Shown: piece after piece, positions 45,250 through 57,164 of the stretch | Position numbering within the stretch: position 1 is the stretch's first letter | How the letters are laid out: the number at the start of each line of letters is the position of its first letter | From: Hymenopus coronatus | Taxonomy: Eukaryota; Arthropoda; Insecta; Mantodea; Hymenopodidae | NCBI GenBank assembly: GCA_030762935.1 | Contig: CM060883.1 | Span: forward strand, 32,628,501-32,692,500 | Direction of reading: 5' to 3' | DNA: 64,000 bases | Program-made: the position numbers and the translations under genes | Notes under the pieces: generated by a model | Database searches by the model: none | What the model was told of the DNA's origin: nothing | What the model saw: the letters and a program-made list of their open reading frames with translations, nothing else

Positions 45250-46047
45250 GTTACTTTCTCTACACGTTTTACGTGCATAGTGTATAGAGAAGGTATTGCA
45301 CTCCACCAAAAAAATTGCATACGAAGATCTCACCGGAATTACATGTTTTGAGACCCCTGATTCCACCCCCCCACACCCAAGAAAAATAAAAGCATTTTTA
45401 GAAAAAGGTCAGTGTGTATGGACAGCATAGTCCGTTAAACACCAAATTTGGTAATGAAGTTTAATATCTCCCAAGGATGCGACAAGATTTTATTATTTTA
45501 AATCCCCACACACCAAACCACCCTTTAATGAAAAAAAAAAAGTTAAAATTTTGATTTGCTCAATTAATTCCTCAAACATCTTGATCAAAATAAAGTATAT
45601 TACAGATTTTTTATATTGGGAATAGCCTCTGAAGACCTCTTTGTTCTGGGTGAATTTTGAAAACTGATAAGCCGTAAGAGACAGACAAAAACATACTACA
45701 CAAATAATGTTGTGCCATATAGTACGCTTTTTTTGTTCACCCGACCGAATATAAGTTATTCCTGGTTATTGGTTTTAGCTTTAAAATATTAAATTTCTTA
45801 TACGGATATTTGTCAACTCTTGGCCATACAAAGGAATTTCAATCACATACCAACCAGATTTCAAAAGATTTGACCGTTGTTTTGGCCTAAGTATTCCCAT
45901 ATTTCCCTTCTGCTTACAAAGAAGCAAGTAATTATCCATTTCTACTAATGTTTATATGGATTAGCATGCAGTATTTAAGAGAATAAGCTTTTAAAAGTAA
46001 TTTGTTACAGAGCTGTAGAGAAATATATGTGATTGGAACACATTACA
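45250..46047 (-). mobile_element. HINE-like element, full length
   Basis: Starts 'ttactttctctacacgtttt' and ends 'ggaacacattaca'. Internally shortened at the microsatellite and near 45600. Confidence 0.8.
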
Positions 46048-46384
46048 TATTTTCCAAAGATTTTCGTCCTTGAGATAACTATTATTTTATTTTGCACAAT
46101 ATTACAACACAGGAAATTCAACAGGTTCACTTTACATGCAACAGATGTTGGCAACGAACAAATAAACATATCCGGTATGCAAATAATACATTACTGAGTA
46201 GGCAAGAATACCTTGTACAAAAGTGAGCAGAGAAAAGCCATGTCACTGTGACACATCAAGTTCTTTTTCTACTGGTCAAGCAAAGAGAGCTGAATTTTAA
46301 TAAACGCTAGCGACCACCTCTTAAAAGATTTGAATATCATTTAAGCCTATCTATGGCATTAATTCGAGTATTTTACAATCTATT

Positions 46385-46530
46385 TATTTATTTATTTTTT
46401 AGTTTTCCCTCGTCCTGAGAAGACGAATATCGAGTAGCTTTAAGCTCCATGGGCCCCGAGATCACTTTGAGCATCATTTCATTCATCGTCCGATATGGCA
46501 AACTAGGTTAAATAACGTTAAGTTAAAAAA
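46385..46530 (+). mobile_element. tRNA-derived SINE (family C), 3' part
   Basis: 'cgtcctgagaagacgaatat', 'gctccatgggccccgagatc', 'ttcattcatcgtccgatatg', tail 'taagttaaaaaaa'. The tRNA head is lost. A HINE-like copy starts inside or next to the A-rich tail. Confidence 0.8.
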
Positions 46531-46532
46531 AA

Positions 46533-47400
46533 TCTGATTTATTCCATTCACATGTCTTTCTCTACATCTCTGCAACAAATTAATGTTGAAAAGCTTTTGG
46601 TGCTATTTACTTCATGCTAATCGAGAAAAAATTAGCAAAAGTAAGTCTTATTACTTGCTTCCATGTAAGAAAAACTGAAATAAGAGAGTGCCATATGTTA
46701 AAGTGATAATCAAAAGCTGGTTGCTATGTGACTGAAGTTCCTTGGTTTGTATGCACAGGAGTTGACAAATTCCTGTATAAGAAAAGTATACGTTTTTTAA
46801 AGCTGAAACCAAAAACTAGGAATATCTCAAAAACGATCAACTAAAAAAATGTACATAACATAAATTGTATGTTTTAAACGTGCTCTCGTTTTTGGGCAGT
46901 AAGTTATTTTTCTATCTTTTAAAGTTTAACAGTTATGCAGGATTCCGTAAAATTCATCCAGAATAAAGTAGTCTTCAGAGGCTATTCCCAGAAAATTTAA
47001 GATATACGTTTTATTTGTCAGGTAAATATCTTTAATATACGATATTTTATCAAAATCGTTAGAGCCATTTTTTTAGAAAATCATAATTATCGAAAAAAAT
47101 TCCTTGTAAAGGGTAGTTGGGAGGGGGGGGGGATTTTCTTGAAAATCTTCGTGTCGCAACCTTGGAAGATACCAAACCTAAATACCAAGTTTGGTTTTTA
47201 ACGGACTTTTCGTTTTTGACCTATGCTGCCCACGTACAGATTGACAGACAGACACACACGGACATTTTTCTAAAAATGCTTTTTTTGGATTCAGGGGGTC
47301 CCAAAACACATATTTCCGGTTAAAACCCGGTATCGAATTTTGAGTGCATTACAATACCTTTTCTATACACTGTGTACATAGTACGTACAGAGAAAGTAAA
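46533..47400 (+). mobile_element. HINE-like element, full length
   Basis: Starts 'tctgatttattccattcaca' and ends 'cactgtgtacatagtacgta' then 'cagagaaagtaaaaa'. Confidence 0.88.
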
Positions 47401-47404
47401 AACA

Positions 47405-47870
47405 ATAATTGAATCTTACAAAGCCTAACAAAGAATCTCCAATAAAGAGAATTAGCATAAAGTGAGTCTTGCTACGATATAAGAGTGCAGTTTGCTCTCG
47501 GCTTGCTTTAGATTCTGCGCACAGTCAAAGATCGGAAAGTATCTGGTGATGACACGATCTATAAAGATATCTTTCGCACTAATTGTTTGCAAGGGTGCAG
47601 ACGTGGGGTGGTGCGCCATCGTGCATGAACATTACGTTTTCCAGCTCATGATTCTTCTGTCTGGGAATGACGGAGTGGGACTCCCTACTCTCCGTCACAA
47701 ACCCGTCCCTCCGCTCTCTTCGAAGCTGTGACCCGCTACACTGGTGCAATAAATCGGGCTATTAAAACGAACATTTCCGTAAGTGATTTTCCATAATACA
47801 TGCTTTTGCCATTTGGCGTCGCAGTAGAAGTAGGCTCACGTTCCTGAAATTATTGGCTGTTAATATCTTT
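47405..47870. other. Unassigned stretch
   Basis: A 79-codon plus-strand frame (47492-47731) in somewhat GC-richer sequence has no recognised domain. Confidence 0.35.
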
Positions 47871-47874
47871 TCTA

Positions 47875-48150
47875 CCGGGCGAGGTAGTGGAGCGATGTGT
47901 GAAACTCGCACTCACAGGTCCGGGTGCGAACCTTTGCGACCACCTTTCTGACCCATGAGTTATTATTGGTTTCACCAGGACCGACAAGCAAATGTTGGGA
48001 TTATTTTAAACTACTTCGATCCATTCCATCATTTCTTCTTCATTCCGTTTCCTTCTCATCTTCCAGGTGTGCTTCCTCATACTTAATGAATGGCGGTGTG
48101 AGTAAACGGTGCGGATACTTGCTCAATGGAAACAATAAACACACACATTT
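47875..48150 (+). mobile_element. Degenerate tRNA-derived SINE-like element
   Basis: Head-like 'cgggcgaggtagtggagcga' and a B-box-like 'gtccgggtgcgaacc', ending near 'gaaacaataaacacacacat'. No relation to families A-E established. Confidence 0.4.
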
Positions 48151-48154
48151 AAGT

Positions 48155-48948
48155 TTTTTACTTTTCTCTACACGTGCAAATAGACAAATACGTTATCTAT
48201 TGTAATCTACCCAAAAATTCGATGTCGTGATTTCACGGAAAATATATATTTTGAGATCCCTTTAGTAAAACATTTATAGAAGACAACATAGCTTAAAAAA
48301 GAGCATCGAATACCACACTTGGTAATTATGTTCATTATCTTCCAAGGAGGCGACACGAAGATTTTGAAGAAAATCCTCCCACTGCCAACCACCTTTTACA
48401 TGAAACTTTTTTTCGAACATTTCGATTTTCTCAAAAATGGCTCTAAAGATTTTGATTAAAATATTGTATATTAAAGATATTTACCTGACATATAAAATTA
48501 TCTAGAATTCTCTGGGAATAGCCTCTGAAGACTACTTTATTCTGGATGAATTTTACGGAATTTTGCACAACCGCTAAACCGTAAGAGATAGACAAAAACT
48601 TACGACCCAAAAAACACAAACTATGTTATATACATTTTTTCGTGGAGATGATCCTTTTTTAGATATGTTTTTGATTTCAGCTTTAAAAAACTAATACTTT
48701 TCTCAGACGGGAATTTGTCAACTCGTGTCCATACAAACAAAGGAACTTCAGTCACATAGCAACCAGCTTTTGACTATACTTTAACCTATGATACTGCCTT
48801 ATTTCTCTTCTACTTGCATGGAAGCAAGTAATAAGATTATTTCTGCTAATTTTTTCTCGATTAGAATGAAGTAAAAAAATGCATAAACTGTTTAATAATA
48901 ATTTGTTGCGGAGATGTAGTGGAAGTCATGCGAGTGAAACACATCAGA
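48155..48948 (-). mobile_element. HINE-like element, full length
   Basis: Starts 'tttttacttttctctacacg' with a decayed palindrome, and ends 'gaaacacatcaga'. The microsatellite is absent. Confidence 0.82.
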
Positions 48949-48954
48949 TTTTTT

Positions 48955-49508
48955 TTTTCACTTAAGTTGTGAAATATGCTGCTATGAGATAACTCGTTAT
49001 GGCCCGTAAGTCAGGTTAATTACCTAAATGAGACTAACATGGAGCTATATTATAGTAGGGGCCTCTCTCTGTTCTACTCTTCTTAACCCTCGGCATTCAA
49101 TAAATATTACTAATTATACTTCACCATCTCTAAATATCCGTACAAATAATTTCTGTATTCGATAAAAGTGAGTGTTCCTATTATCCGCAAGATATCTCCC
49201 TCAGAAGCGAACGACATGTGGGATAAAACATAGGCTGGAAGGGGTGTTCGATCGATCGGCCACAAAATAAAAACGGCAAAAATTGCACCGGAGGTTTTAG
49301 CCAATTTCTTGACAGCGGTCGTCGTTTCCGGCGAACCCAGCAACATCCGTGGTGCTAATACACGGCCGACTGTCACGACCGGAAACCGGAATACCACTCT
49401 ATAGGTGGAGTACAATATTGCACTTCACTCACGACTTACACTTCAACATTTTACAGTAATTCTTATACTTCCAGTCATAACCAGAGGTAAGATTGTATTG
49501 CTTTTAAA
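48955..49508. other. Unassigned stretch with a 101-codon open frame
   Basis: Minus-strand frame 49110-49415 (contains VGRVLAPRMLLGSPETTTAV and LPAYVLSHMSFASEGDILRI) lies outside known repeats in CpG-containing, GC-richer DNA. No domain recognised and no flanking gene signals. It could be a fragment of an unknown element or chance. Confidence 0.3.
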
Positions 49509-49510
49509 AA

Positions 49511-49868
49511 TCTGACGAATCCCATTTACATGAATCTCTCTCTAACTGTTCTGCAAACAAACTGTTCTTGCAAAAGCTTATTCGAGATAAACATTAGCAC
49601 AAATTTTCTTATTATTTGCTTCCTTGTAAATAGAAGAGAGATAATGGGATAGGCTAGGCTAAAACTTATGTAAGATTTTTAAAAGCTCTCGTTATATGAT
49701 TAACATAGCCAGAAGTAAAACAAAAGAGATGTAAAACGTATAAGTACCTTTTGTGTGAGAAAACTTTAAATATTTTAAACTTAAAACCAATAATAATTAA
49801 TATCTCGGATATTATTAACTCAACAAACATAAACAAATGTGTTTATGTCATATATTTTGTGTACATCG
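49511..49868 (+). mobile_element. HINE-like 5' half
   Basis: 'tctgacgaatcccatttaca' to 'atttgtgtacatcg', ending at the boundary with a mariner relic. Confidence 0.75.
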
Positions 49869-50180
49869 TTGGTTTGAAAGTGCCTCCTTCCTAGCCACGT
49901 CTTCAGTTCAGGGAAAAGGTGAAAGTCCCATTGAAATTGTTCAAGAAGCCATTGGGTGTGAATGAGCGTTATCATGGATCAACACAATTCCTGAAGTCAG
50001 CATTCCACTTCGTTTGTTTTGAATGGCTCTTCGCAAACGTAAAGTACGAAGATCCTCAAAACAACGCCAATGCTCATTTGAAATCATTGGCGGCAACATT
50101 TTTTGAAGCGGGTATTGCAAAGCTTGTGCACAGGTACGATAAATGTCTCAACCTTTTCGGTGATTATATTGAAAACTAAC
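49869..50180. pseudogene. Inverted, rearranged mariner transposase relic
   Basis: On the minus strand (50030 to 49869) the frames read SGIVLIHDNAHSHPMAS (second catalytic Asp in HDNA) and FPELKTWLGRRHFQT, the order expected in a mariner transposase. The segment holding the last catalytic Asp is mostly lost between them. On the plus strand (50065-50180) the frame reads HLKSLAATFFEAGIAKLVHR then YDKCLNLFGDYIEN and a stop, which is the family C-terminus. The two parts face opposite directions, so the C-terminal end is inverted relative to the core. Multiple frameshifts; not functional. Confidence 0.75.
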
Positions 50181-50333
50181 CATACGTATAAAAAACCTTT
50201 AGTAGTAAAATAATTGTTTTCTATGAACTTGTCTTTTATTTATAGCCTATTGGAGGTTGAAAAAAAAAGAGTCCTCGCATATTACATATTGTTTTCAGCG
50301 AAATAATTCGCGATAAGACAATGTAAACTAGTA

Positions 50334-50985
50334 ATTACTTTCTCTAAACGTACCTTGTATGTACATAGTGTTTAGAGAAAATATTGCATTCCACTCAAAA
50401 ATTCGATACCGAGATTCCACACGAAATACACTTTTAGAATAAAAAAAAAACTTTTTAGAAAAAGGCCCGTGTGTCGCGTGTGTGTGTCCATATGTCTGTG
50501 AACATGATAACTCTAAAGCAAAAAGTCGGTAAAATACCAAATTTGGTATTTGGTTTTAGAATCTTCCAAGGATGCGACACGAAGATTTTGAGCAAAATTT
50601 CCTTTAACATGCAACAAATTTCGAAAATGTTGATTTTCTCAAAAATGGCTCTAATGACTTTGATTAAAATATAGTATATCACAGATAGACGAAAAGCAAA
50701 ATGTATATTTTAAATTTTTGGGAATAGCTTTTTATGTGCTCTTCATTCTGAGCGAATTTGCTGAAATTTGCATAACTGGTAAACCGTAAGAGATATGCAA
50801 AAACTTAGTTTACAAAAAACATAGATCTCGTTAAAACACACAATTTATGTCTTACACATATTTTTTCGTTGAGTTGATCATTTTGAGATACTTCTTGTTA
50901 TTGGTTTAAGTTTTAAAATACTTAAAACTATTTATCTACGGGAATATGTAAATTCCTGACAACGCACATTGCAATCAACACCAGA
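50334..50985 (-). mobile_element. HINE-like element with truncated 5' end
   Basis: Starts 'attactttctctaaacgtac' and ends 'aatcaacaccaga'. The block between 'aacttatttc' and the end is deleted. Confidence 0.78.
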
Positions 50986-51301
50986 TTTTTTGTTTATGTC
51001 GTAATTCTAATATTGGATCTGTTACCAAACTGCATTTTTCTACAAATGTTGCCTATATCTTTAAAATTTCACATTATTGAAATTATCGTTTAACAAATAT
51101 TGCCACGAGCAATATAAAATGTGTTTGTGTAGGTTTGGAAGTAAAAGAATTGTATGTTGTAAGTTTGATTTTCCATAACGTATATTCTTTGAATGCGTTA
51201 AATATGAGGAAGAATTGAGAGAGATGAGAATAAAATTAGAGGGGTAACAAATCTGAAATATAATAAGGAACACGAATTATTGATAAACGATAGAAGAAAA
51301 A

Positions 51302-52149
51302 TCTGATGTGTTCCATTCACATGATTTCTCTACATCTCTGCAACAAGTTATTGTTAAAAAGCTTATGCTTCTACTTACTTCATGCTAATCCAGAAAAAAA
51401 TAGCAGAAATGCTTGCTGCCTTGTAAGTAGAAGCGAAATAAGCGAGTACCATAGGTTAAAGTGATAGTCAAAAGCTGGTTGCTGTGTGACTGAAGTTCCT
51501 TTGTTTGTATGGACAGGAGTTGACAAATTTCTGTATGAGGAAAGTATAAGTTTTTCATAGCTAAAACCAAAAACAAGGAATATCTCAAAAACGCTCAACT
51601 CCACGAAAAGAAATGTATATAACATGTTTATAACAGAGGTGTGTTTTAACTGCTCTACATTTTTTATGTGGTAAGTTTTTGTTTATCTCTTACGGTTTAG
51701 CACTTATGCTAAATTCCGTAAAATGCACCCAGAATAAATTAGTCTTCAGAGGCGATTCACAGGAAATTCAAGATATACATTTTATTTGTCAGCTAAATAT
51801 CCTTAATATACGACATTTTAATCAAAATCGCTAGTGCCATTTTTGGGAAAATCAACATTTTGAAAAAAAGTTCCATGTAAAGTGTAGTTGGGGGTGGGGG
51901 GATTTTCTTGAAAATCTGCGTGTCGCATCCTTGGAAGATACCAAACTTGGTGTTTAACGGTCTTTTCGTTTTTGAGCTGTGCTGTCCAAAGACACACAGA
52001 CGCACACACGGACGTTTTTCCAAAATTGCTTTTTTTGGATTCAGGGGGACCCAAAACATGTATTTCCGGTGAAATTTCGGCATCAAATTTTTGGATGCAT
52101 TACAATACTTCTCTATACACTATGTGCATAGTACGTGTAGAGAAAGTAA
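51302..52149 (+). mobile_element. HINE-like element, full length (good reference copy)
   Basis: Starts 'tctgatgtgttccattcaca', with 'tgatttctctac' just inside. It ends with palindrome 'cactatgtgcatagtacgtg' and 'tagagaaagtaaaaa'. About 850 bp with all blocks: 'gaagcgaaataagcgag', 'gctggttgctgtgtgactga', 'ggaatatctcaaaaacg', 'cttacggtttagca', 'cttcagaggcgattc', 'gaaaatctgcgtgtcgc', CA-tract, 'atttccggtgaaatttcgg'. Confidence 0.92.
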
Positions 52150-52154
52150 AAAGA

Positions 52155-52405
52155 GTTGAGTTAACAAGAAGGGATCAACAGAGAAGGGAGAAAGAAGCAA
52201 GAATTGTAACCAGATTTAGATACAAACGAGAATAAGGGAGAAATGATATTTTGAGGCTAAGAATTTAGATGATGGAGATCAACTACGTTGAGAGGACGAG
52301 GAGGATGATGGAAATGATAGGAAGGATATAAATAGAAGGAGGTATTATTTGACATTTAGTCGTACAATTGAGGCAGAATAAGATAGAGAAGCCAGAGAAG
52401 GAAAA
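52155..52405. other. Purine-rich unassigned stretch
   Basis: A/G-rich sequence between two HINE-like copies ('agagaagggagaaagaagca', 'gaggacgaggaggatgatgg'). A similar purine-rich tract follows the copy ending at 53481. Confidence 0.4.
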
Positions 52406-52406
52406 A

Positions 52407-53105
52407 TCTGATGTGTACCATTCACATGACTTTCTCTATATCCCTGCAACAAATTATTCTTAAAAAGCTTATACTTCTATTTACTTTATGCTAATTAGAA
52501 ACAATTAGCAGAAATAGTCTTATTACTTGCTTCCTTGTAAGTAAAAGCAAAATAAAGGACTACCATAGGTTAAAGTGATAGTCAAAAGCTGGCTGCTATG
52601 TCAATGAAGTTCCTTTGTTTATATGGATCGGAGTTGACAAGTTGCTGTATGAGAAAAATATGTTTTTCACAGCAGAAAACAAAAATAAGGAATGCCTCAA
52701 AAACGACGAACTCCACGAAAAAAATGTATATAACATAAATTGTGTGTTTTAACGTGCTCTACATTTTTTGTGTAGTAATTATTTGTCCATCTCTTACGGT
52801 TTAGCAGTTATTCAAAATTCCGTAAAATTCATCCAGAATAAACTACTCTTCAGAGTCTATTCCTAGAAAATTCAAGATATGCATTTCATTTATCAGCTAA
52901 ACATGTTTAATATACGAAATTTTAATAAAAATCGTTACAGCCATTTTTGAGAAAATCCAACATTTGAAAAAAGTTCTATGTAAAGGGTAGTTGGGGGTGG
53001 GGGGATTTTTCTCAAAATCTTCGTGTCACATCCGTGGAAGATACTAAACTTAAATACCAAGTTTGGTATTTTACCGAGTTTTCGTTTTTGAGTTATTGTG
53101 TTCAC
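52407..53105 (+). mobile_element. HINE-like 5' part of a composite copy
   Basis: Starts 'tctgatgtgtaccattcaca' and stops at the microsatellite position ('gttattgtgttcacagac'), where an inverted fragment begins. Confidence 0.82.
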
Positions 53106-53360
53106 AGACTTTTCTCATACTGGAACTTGTCAACTCCTATCCATATAAACAAAGGAACTTCATTGACATAGCAACCAGCTTTTGACTATCACTTTAACCT
53201 ACGGTTGTCCGTTATTTCGCTTCTACTTACAAGGAAGCGAGTAAGAAGACTATTTCTGCTATTTTTTTCTTATTAGCATAAAGTAAATAGAAGTATAAGC
53301 TTTTTAAGAATTATTTGTTGCAGGGATATGGAGAAAGTCATGTGAATGGTACACATCAGA
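53106..53360 (-). mobile_element. Inverted HINE-like 5' fragment inside another copy
   Basis: 'ttttctcatactggaacttg' to 'ggtacacatcaga'. It replaces the microsatellite of the host copy. Confidence 0.82.
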
Positions 53361-53365
53361 TTTTT

Positions 53366-53481
53366 TGGTTATTGGGGACCCTAAAACATATATTTCCGGT
53401 AAAATCTCGGTGTCGAATTTTTGGGTATAATGCAAAACCTTCTCTATACAATATGTACATAGTGCGTATAGAGAAAGTAAA
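53366..53481 (+). mobile_element. HINE-like 3' part of a composite copy
   Basis: Resumes with 'ttggggaccctaaaacatat' and ends 'aatatgtacatagtgcgtat' then 'agagaaagtaaaaa'. Completes the copy begun at 52407. Confidence 0.82.
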
Positions 53482-53639
53482 AAGGAATGAGATCGTGATA
53501 AGAGAGAAACAGAGAGGTGTTAGGGAAGAGAAGAAGAATAGTGTGCGTGAAAATAATGAGGTAGGGATTAGTGAAGAGTGTAGAGTATGGCATTCATTTT
53601 CCGAGGCCAGAGCGATATTTTTGTAATACATGATGAAAT

Positions 53640-53846
53640 AACAAAGTGTGGTTTTAAAGTTCCCTTGGGAGATGCAGGACTAAGTGTCAAGGTTGGTATT
53701 CAATGCTGTTCACATACACACAACATACAAAGACCTTTTGGATTTTTTTAAGGTGACCACAAAATATCTATTCTTGGTGAAATTTGGACATTGAATTTTT
53801 GAATGGAACTCAACACTTCCTATTTCACATAGTACAGAAAGTAAAA
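53640..53846 (+). mobile_element. Degenerate HINE-like 3' fragment
   Basis: Decayed 'ggttttaaagttcccttgg', 'tattcttggtgaaatttgga', 'attgaatttttgaatggaa', 'cagaaagtaaaa'. Confidence 0.45.
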
Positions 53847-54005
53847 GGTTATATTTTAAAATTCCTAACAAGAACCAGAAAGGTCCGAAGATGCAGAATG
53901 CAATGAAACAATTTCAGCAAAGATTTTTCTCATTAACATAAGATGAATGGAAGAATATGCGTTTTCAAAATAGTTGCCCAATAGTGAATAAAGAAGTCCA
54001 TTTGA

Positions 54006-54180
54006 CCCGCCTGGATTGTGTGGGGGGGGGGGGGTTTAGCGCATCTGCCTCACATTCAAGTCGCGAGTTCGAATCTAGTTAGGATGAATTACCCGGATAA
54101 GGGTTTGGGGGGGGGGGTTCCCTTATCCTGAGAAGACGAATGTCGAGTTAAGCTTCATGGATCCCGAGAATAAATAATGA
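54006..54180 (+). mobile_element. tRNA-derived SINE (family C) with G-runs
   Basis: Head 'cccgcctggattgtg' interrupted by a 14-base G-run, then 'ttagcgcatctgcctcacat' and 'tcgcgagttcgaatcta' (B-box), a second G-run, 'tcctgagaagacgaatgtcg' and 'gcttcatggatcccgagaa'. 3' truncated. Confidence 0.75.
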
Positions 54181-54269
54181 CAGAAACTTTGATTTGCCGA
54201 ACATACTTGCTGGTCATCTCTTCTGAACAAAACAAAGGCTTACGGAAGCAAAGTTGTAACGGCGTGGAT

Positions 54270-54785
54270 AGATACGATGGTCATCCAGAAAGTGACAGAC
54301 GATTTGACATAAATAATAACAAAAGTTATCAACACAAAACTATTTTTCAACATAATTGACATTGCTATCAAGGTATTTATTGTCATGTGATACCGGTTTT
54401 TCAGATGCTGTACTCTTTCACCGCTAAAGACCTGAGCCAAGATGTCACTGCCACTTTGAGGTCTTAATGGCCATCCAAAAGGTCATGTACGGTGTCCATA
54501 GTGAAACTTCCTTAATTCGTTTATCAACATTTGCTTTCGCACACACTGGTTCATCCTTGATCACTCGTAAATTACGCACAATTTCCTCACTGAAGACTCG
54601 TTCATTGCATTATCATCATACACTTGCGTTATTTGCCTATAAAATTCGATTGGCCGAACATTTTGTGCATTCAAAAAACGAAGTTCTTTGGCGGTAGAAA
54701 AGTATAACATCGGCATTGAAAGACTGGTACCACGTAACAATAAATATCTTGACAGAATGGAGATTACGTTGAGAAATAGAGAAAG
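54270..54785. pseudogene. Rearranged mariner relic with C-terminal pieces at both ends
   Basis: Minus strand 54346-54445 reads DLKVAVTSWL and HDNKYLDSNVNYVEK then a stop, the family C-terminus. It is followed downstream by 'gatggtcatccagaaagtga', a possible inverted-repeat end near 54275. Minus strand 54560-54705 resembles the N-terminal domain. At 54690-54785 the plus strand reads AVEKYNIGIERLVPRNNKYL then DRMEITLRNR, the same C-terminus inverted. The order matches the relic at 32885-33240 over about 350 bp. Frames are broken repeatedly. Confidence 0.65.
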
Positions 54786-54973
54786 GTATTATTATCCGTG
54801 CGGTTTAAACATGATGCGCAGTGGCATGATCTGATTGCTGCAGTCGGCCGGCAGCCGATATCTTCGTGCGTTTACATACACATGGTTAATGCTTCCAGTC
54901 TCCGCCTCTTTCTCCTAAGAAAGTATAACCTCAAAGTATTAACATGTCGGTTTCAAAGACGTGTTTCTTTTAG

Positions 54974-55182
54974 CCCGCCTGGGTAGTGTAGTGGTAGCGT
55001 GTCGAGCTCGAATCTCGCTTATGGTAAGCTACCGGGTAAGGTTTTTTCGGGGGTTTTCCTTATCCTGAGAAGACGAACTTTAAGCTCCGTGGACTCCGAG
55101 ATAACCTGAGCATCATTTCACCAATTTCATTCATCGTCCGATATGACCAACGAGGTTAAAGGACGTTAAACTACATAAAAAA
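54974..55182 (+). mobile_element. tRNA-derived SINE (family C), near complete
   Basis: Head 'cccgcctgggtagtgtagtg' (A-box), 'gtcgagctcgaatctcgc', body 'tatcctgagaagacgaactt', 'ctccgtggactccgagataa', 'attcatcgtccgatatgacc', tail 'aaactacataaaaaa'. The best copy of this family for head and body. Confidence 0.85.
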
Positions 55183-55189
55183 GCGTGTT

Positions 55190-56090
55190 TTACTCCACGC
55201 GGACTCCACGTGTTTCTGTGATCTTTTATTTTCATGGGCTCAAGTGTTGCGCTCATTGGTGCACTGCAAAACGTCGGCGACTTCCCAGAATAATGAGAGC
55301 ATTATCTGAGAGGCTTCTAATAACAAAGATAACGTGCATGTTAACCGTTTCAGTAGCACGGTAATAACATTTTGAGCAGTACGGTAATACTGTAACTTTG
55401 TAAATAAAGTTTTATGTTGATATCTTTCGATATCATTTGGTTATGCCATATCGTCTGACCCTCGTACATGACACTCGACTGACAACGGAACTATTACAGA
55501 CGATCTGCAAAGAGACCATCGGCTGAGGGTTTGGGTTGAAACATTTTGGTTACCCCTGAAATAGCTGTGTGGCGTGAAAGAGATGCAGGATCCACAGGCT
55601 CCTCCCACTTCGCGCTTTTTATTAATCAACAGCGCCTCCCGACCAACGCAACTAACAAAAAAAGGTGCACGCTGCGAAAAATCCTGCATGCATCCTTTGC
55701 GTTTGACATTGCAGACTTTAAAGCGAAAGTGAGGGTTTGGTGCTTCAATTTTCTGATGGTTCGGTGCAATGACAATAACTACAATACAACATGCCATTGC
55801 ATAACGTAGAACCGAGTTGCCCTGTATTCATGATGAATACTTTTCCAGTATTCCAGTCAGCATACTATTGTATAAACTGGTGCAACAGATCTGGACATGT
55901 GAAAATCTTAATGAGAGCTAGGAAGCGAGTTGTACTTTCAGATAAGCAGTTCACCAGTCGATTCATGCATGCTGGAAGAGTGCCTGTCACAGTCAATGTC
56001 AAATATCGGTCACCTCTTATGCACTGCACTGATAAACATGCGTTTTCATATCTACAAAACATCTATACAAATGGCCTACTATGTAACAAC
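55190..56090. other. Unassigned region with overlapping open frames
   Basis: Several frames of 65-140 codons occur on both strands in moderately GC-rich sequence (55441-55797 minus; 55791-56213 plus). None shows a recognisable domain. The plus-strand frame overlaps the antisense of a transposase tail at 56093-56335, which explains its Ser-rich end. Confidence 0.35.
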
Positions 56091-56092
56091 TA

Positions 56093-56545
56093 TCAATCGT
56101 CGGCCTCCAATTCTTCCGCATTTGACAGGCCTTCGTCTTCGCTCACGTCATTGTCATCATCAACGCTATCGCTACTTTCTGCATTATCCTGGATTAGAAT
56201 TCTTTCTATTTGATTTTCTAGAATTCTTTCTAATGACTTCCAATGTTCTCAACATGTGGACATACATTTTCCCATTCTGGCCTGCCAATTTCTGCAATTT
56301 GCTGGCGACATAACTGTTCCACATTTTTTAATTTAAAAGTGATATATTAAGTTTTATTTTTCTTTCTTTCTTATCTTTAAGAGCCCTGGAAACGGAACTT
56401 GGTGAAATATCAGTTGCCTTGGCTACTCTTTCATTCACTTTCTGCAGGCTTTTGAAGAACTCAGGGAACATAGATTTTCTTTCTTCATCTCTACTTCTGT
56501 TTCATTTGCAATTATTTCTCTGCTCTGAGTAAGTAATACCTAGCC
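56093..56545 (-). pseudogene. IS630/Tc1-like transposase with catalytic core deleted
   Basis: Minus strand 56375-56545 reads SEQR/REIIANETEVEMKKE and, one frame over, NERVAKATDISPSSVSRALK, matching the N-terminal helix-turn-helix (REII...RVAxATGxSxxTVxRI) of a common arthropod IS630-type transposase. Only about 40 bp further, 56235-56335 reads EQLCRQQIAEIGRPEWENVC then PHVENI, matching the segment near that family's C-terminus. Then 56093-56185 reads DNAESSDSVDDDNDVSEDEG followed by LSNAEELEADD and a stop, an acidic Ser/Asp tail. The DDE region, normally some 200 residues, is missing, so this is an internally deleted copy. Frameshifts separate the parts. Confidence 0.65.
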
Positions 56546-56549
56546 ACTT

Positions 56550-57160
56550 AACTTTGAAAATGTAGAAGCTATGGTTAAAAAAATAAAATGAACACTATTT
56601 ACTGCCCACTTTGCATACAGACATATGCGGAACACTTTCGATTCAGACTGTACAAGTTTGCTCGCTGTGACTTTAAGTAAGCAAAGTATCATATCAGAAA
56701 CCCCGATAAGCTAGGCTCAGTAGCTGGGATCACGATTCCAGAAGTTTTGCGCCGGCAATACTTGGAAATTGATGCATTTCATTTACATGACTTTCTGTAA
56801 CTGTTCCACAAATAAACTTTCCTTACAAAAGATTATACTTTCATCCATGTCATGCTAATCTAGATTAACATTAGCATACATATTTATCTATTCAGGCATA
56901 AGTTGATCCTCGCCAAAACAAAACACAGGCGACCAGTGCACCGTTATAATGTAGCCTTCCGCCATTTGCGCCAGAAATGCTGTCATGCTTTCACGACCAC
57001 GTGACGCGTACACGCTACATGCTGTAATGTAAAACGAACAATACCTTATTATGACAACTTTGACTAAAATGTACAGTTAGGTATAACGGTGATAATATTG
57101 ATAGTCATAAAAAAACAAATGGGCGCACATGTAATAATAACTCTTTAAAAAAAATACGAG
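56550..57160. other. Mostly unassigned stretch
   Basis: Contains a HINE-like 5' remnant at 56775-56885 ('atttacatgactttctgtaa', 'catgctaatctagattaaca'). The rest has no landmark. Confidence 0.4.
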
Positions 57161-57164
57161 AGAA

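Noticed and set aside
55791..56213. 140-codon frame ending in a Ser-rich region
   Set aside because: The Ser-rich end is antisense to the acidic Asp/Ser tail of a transposase relic on the other strand.
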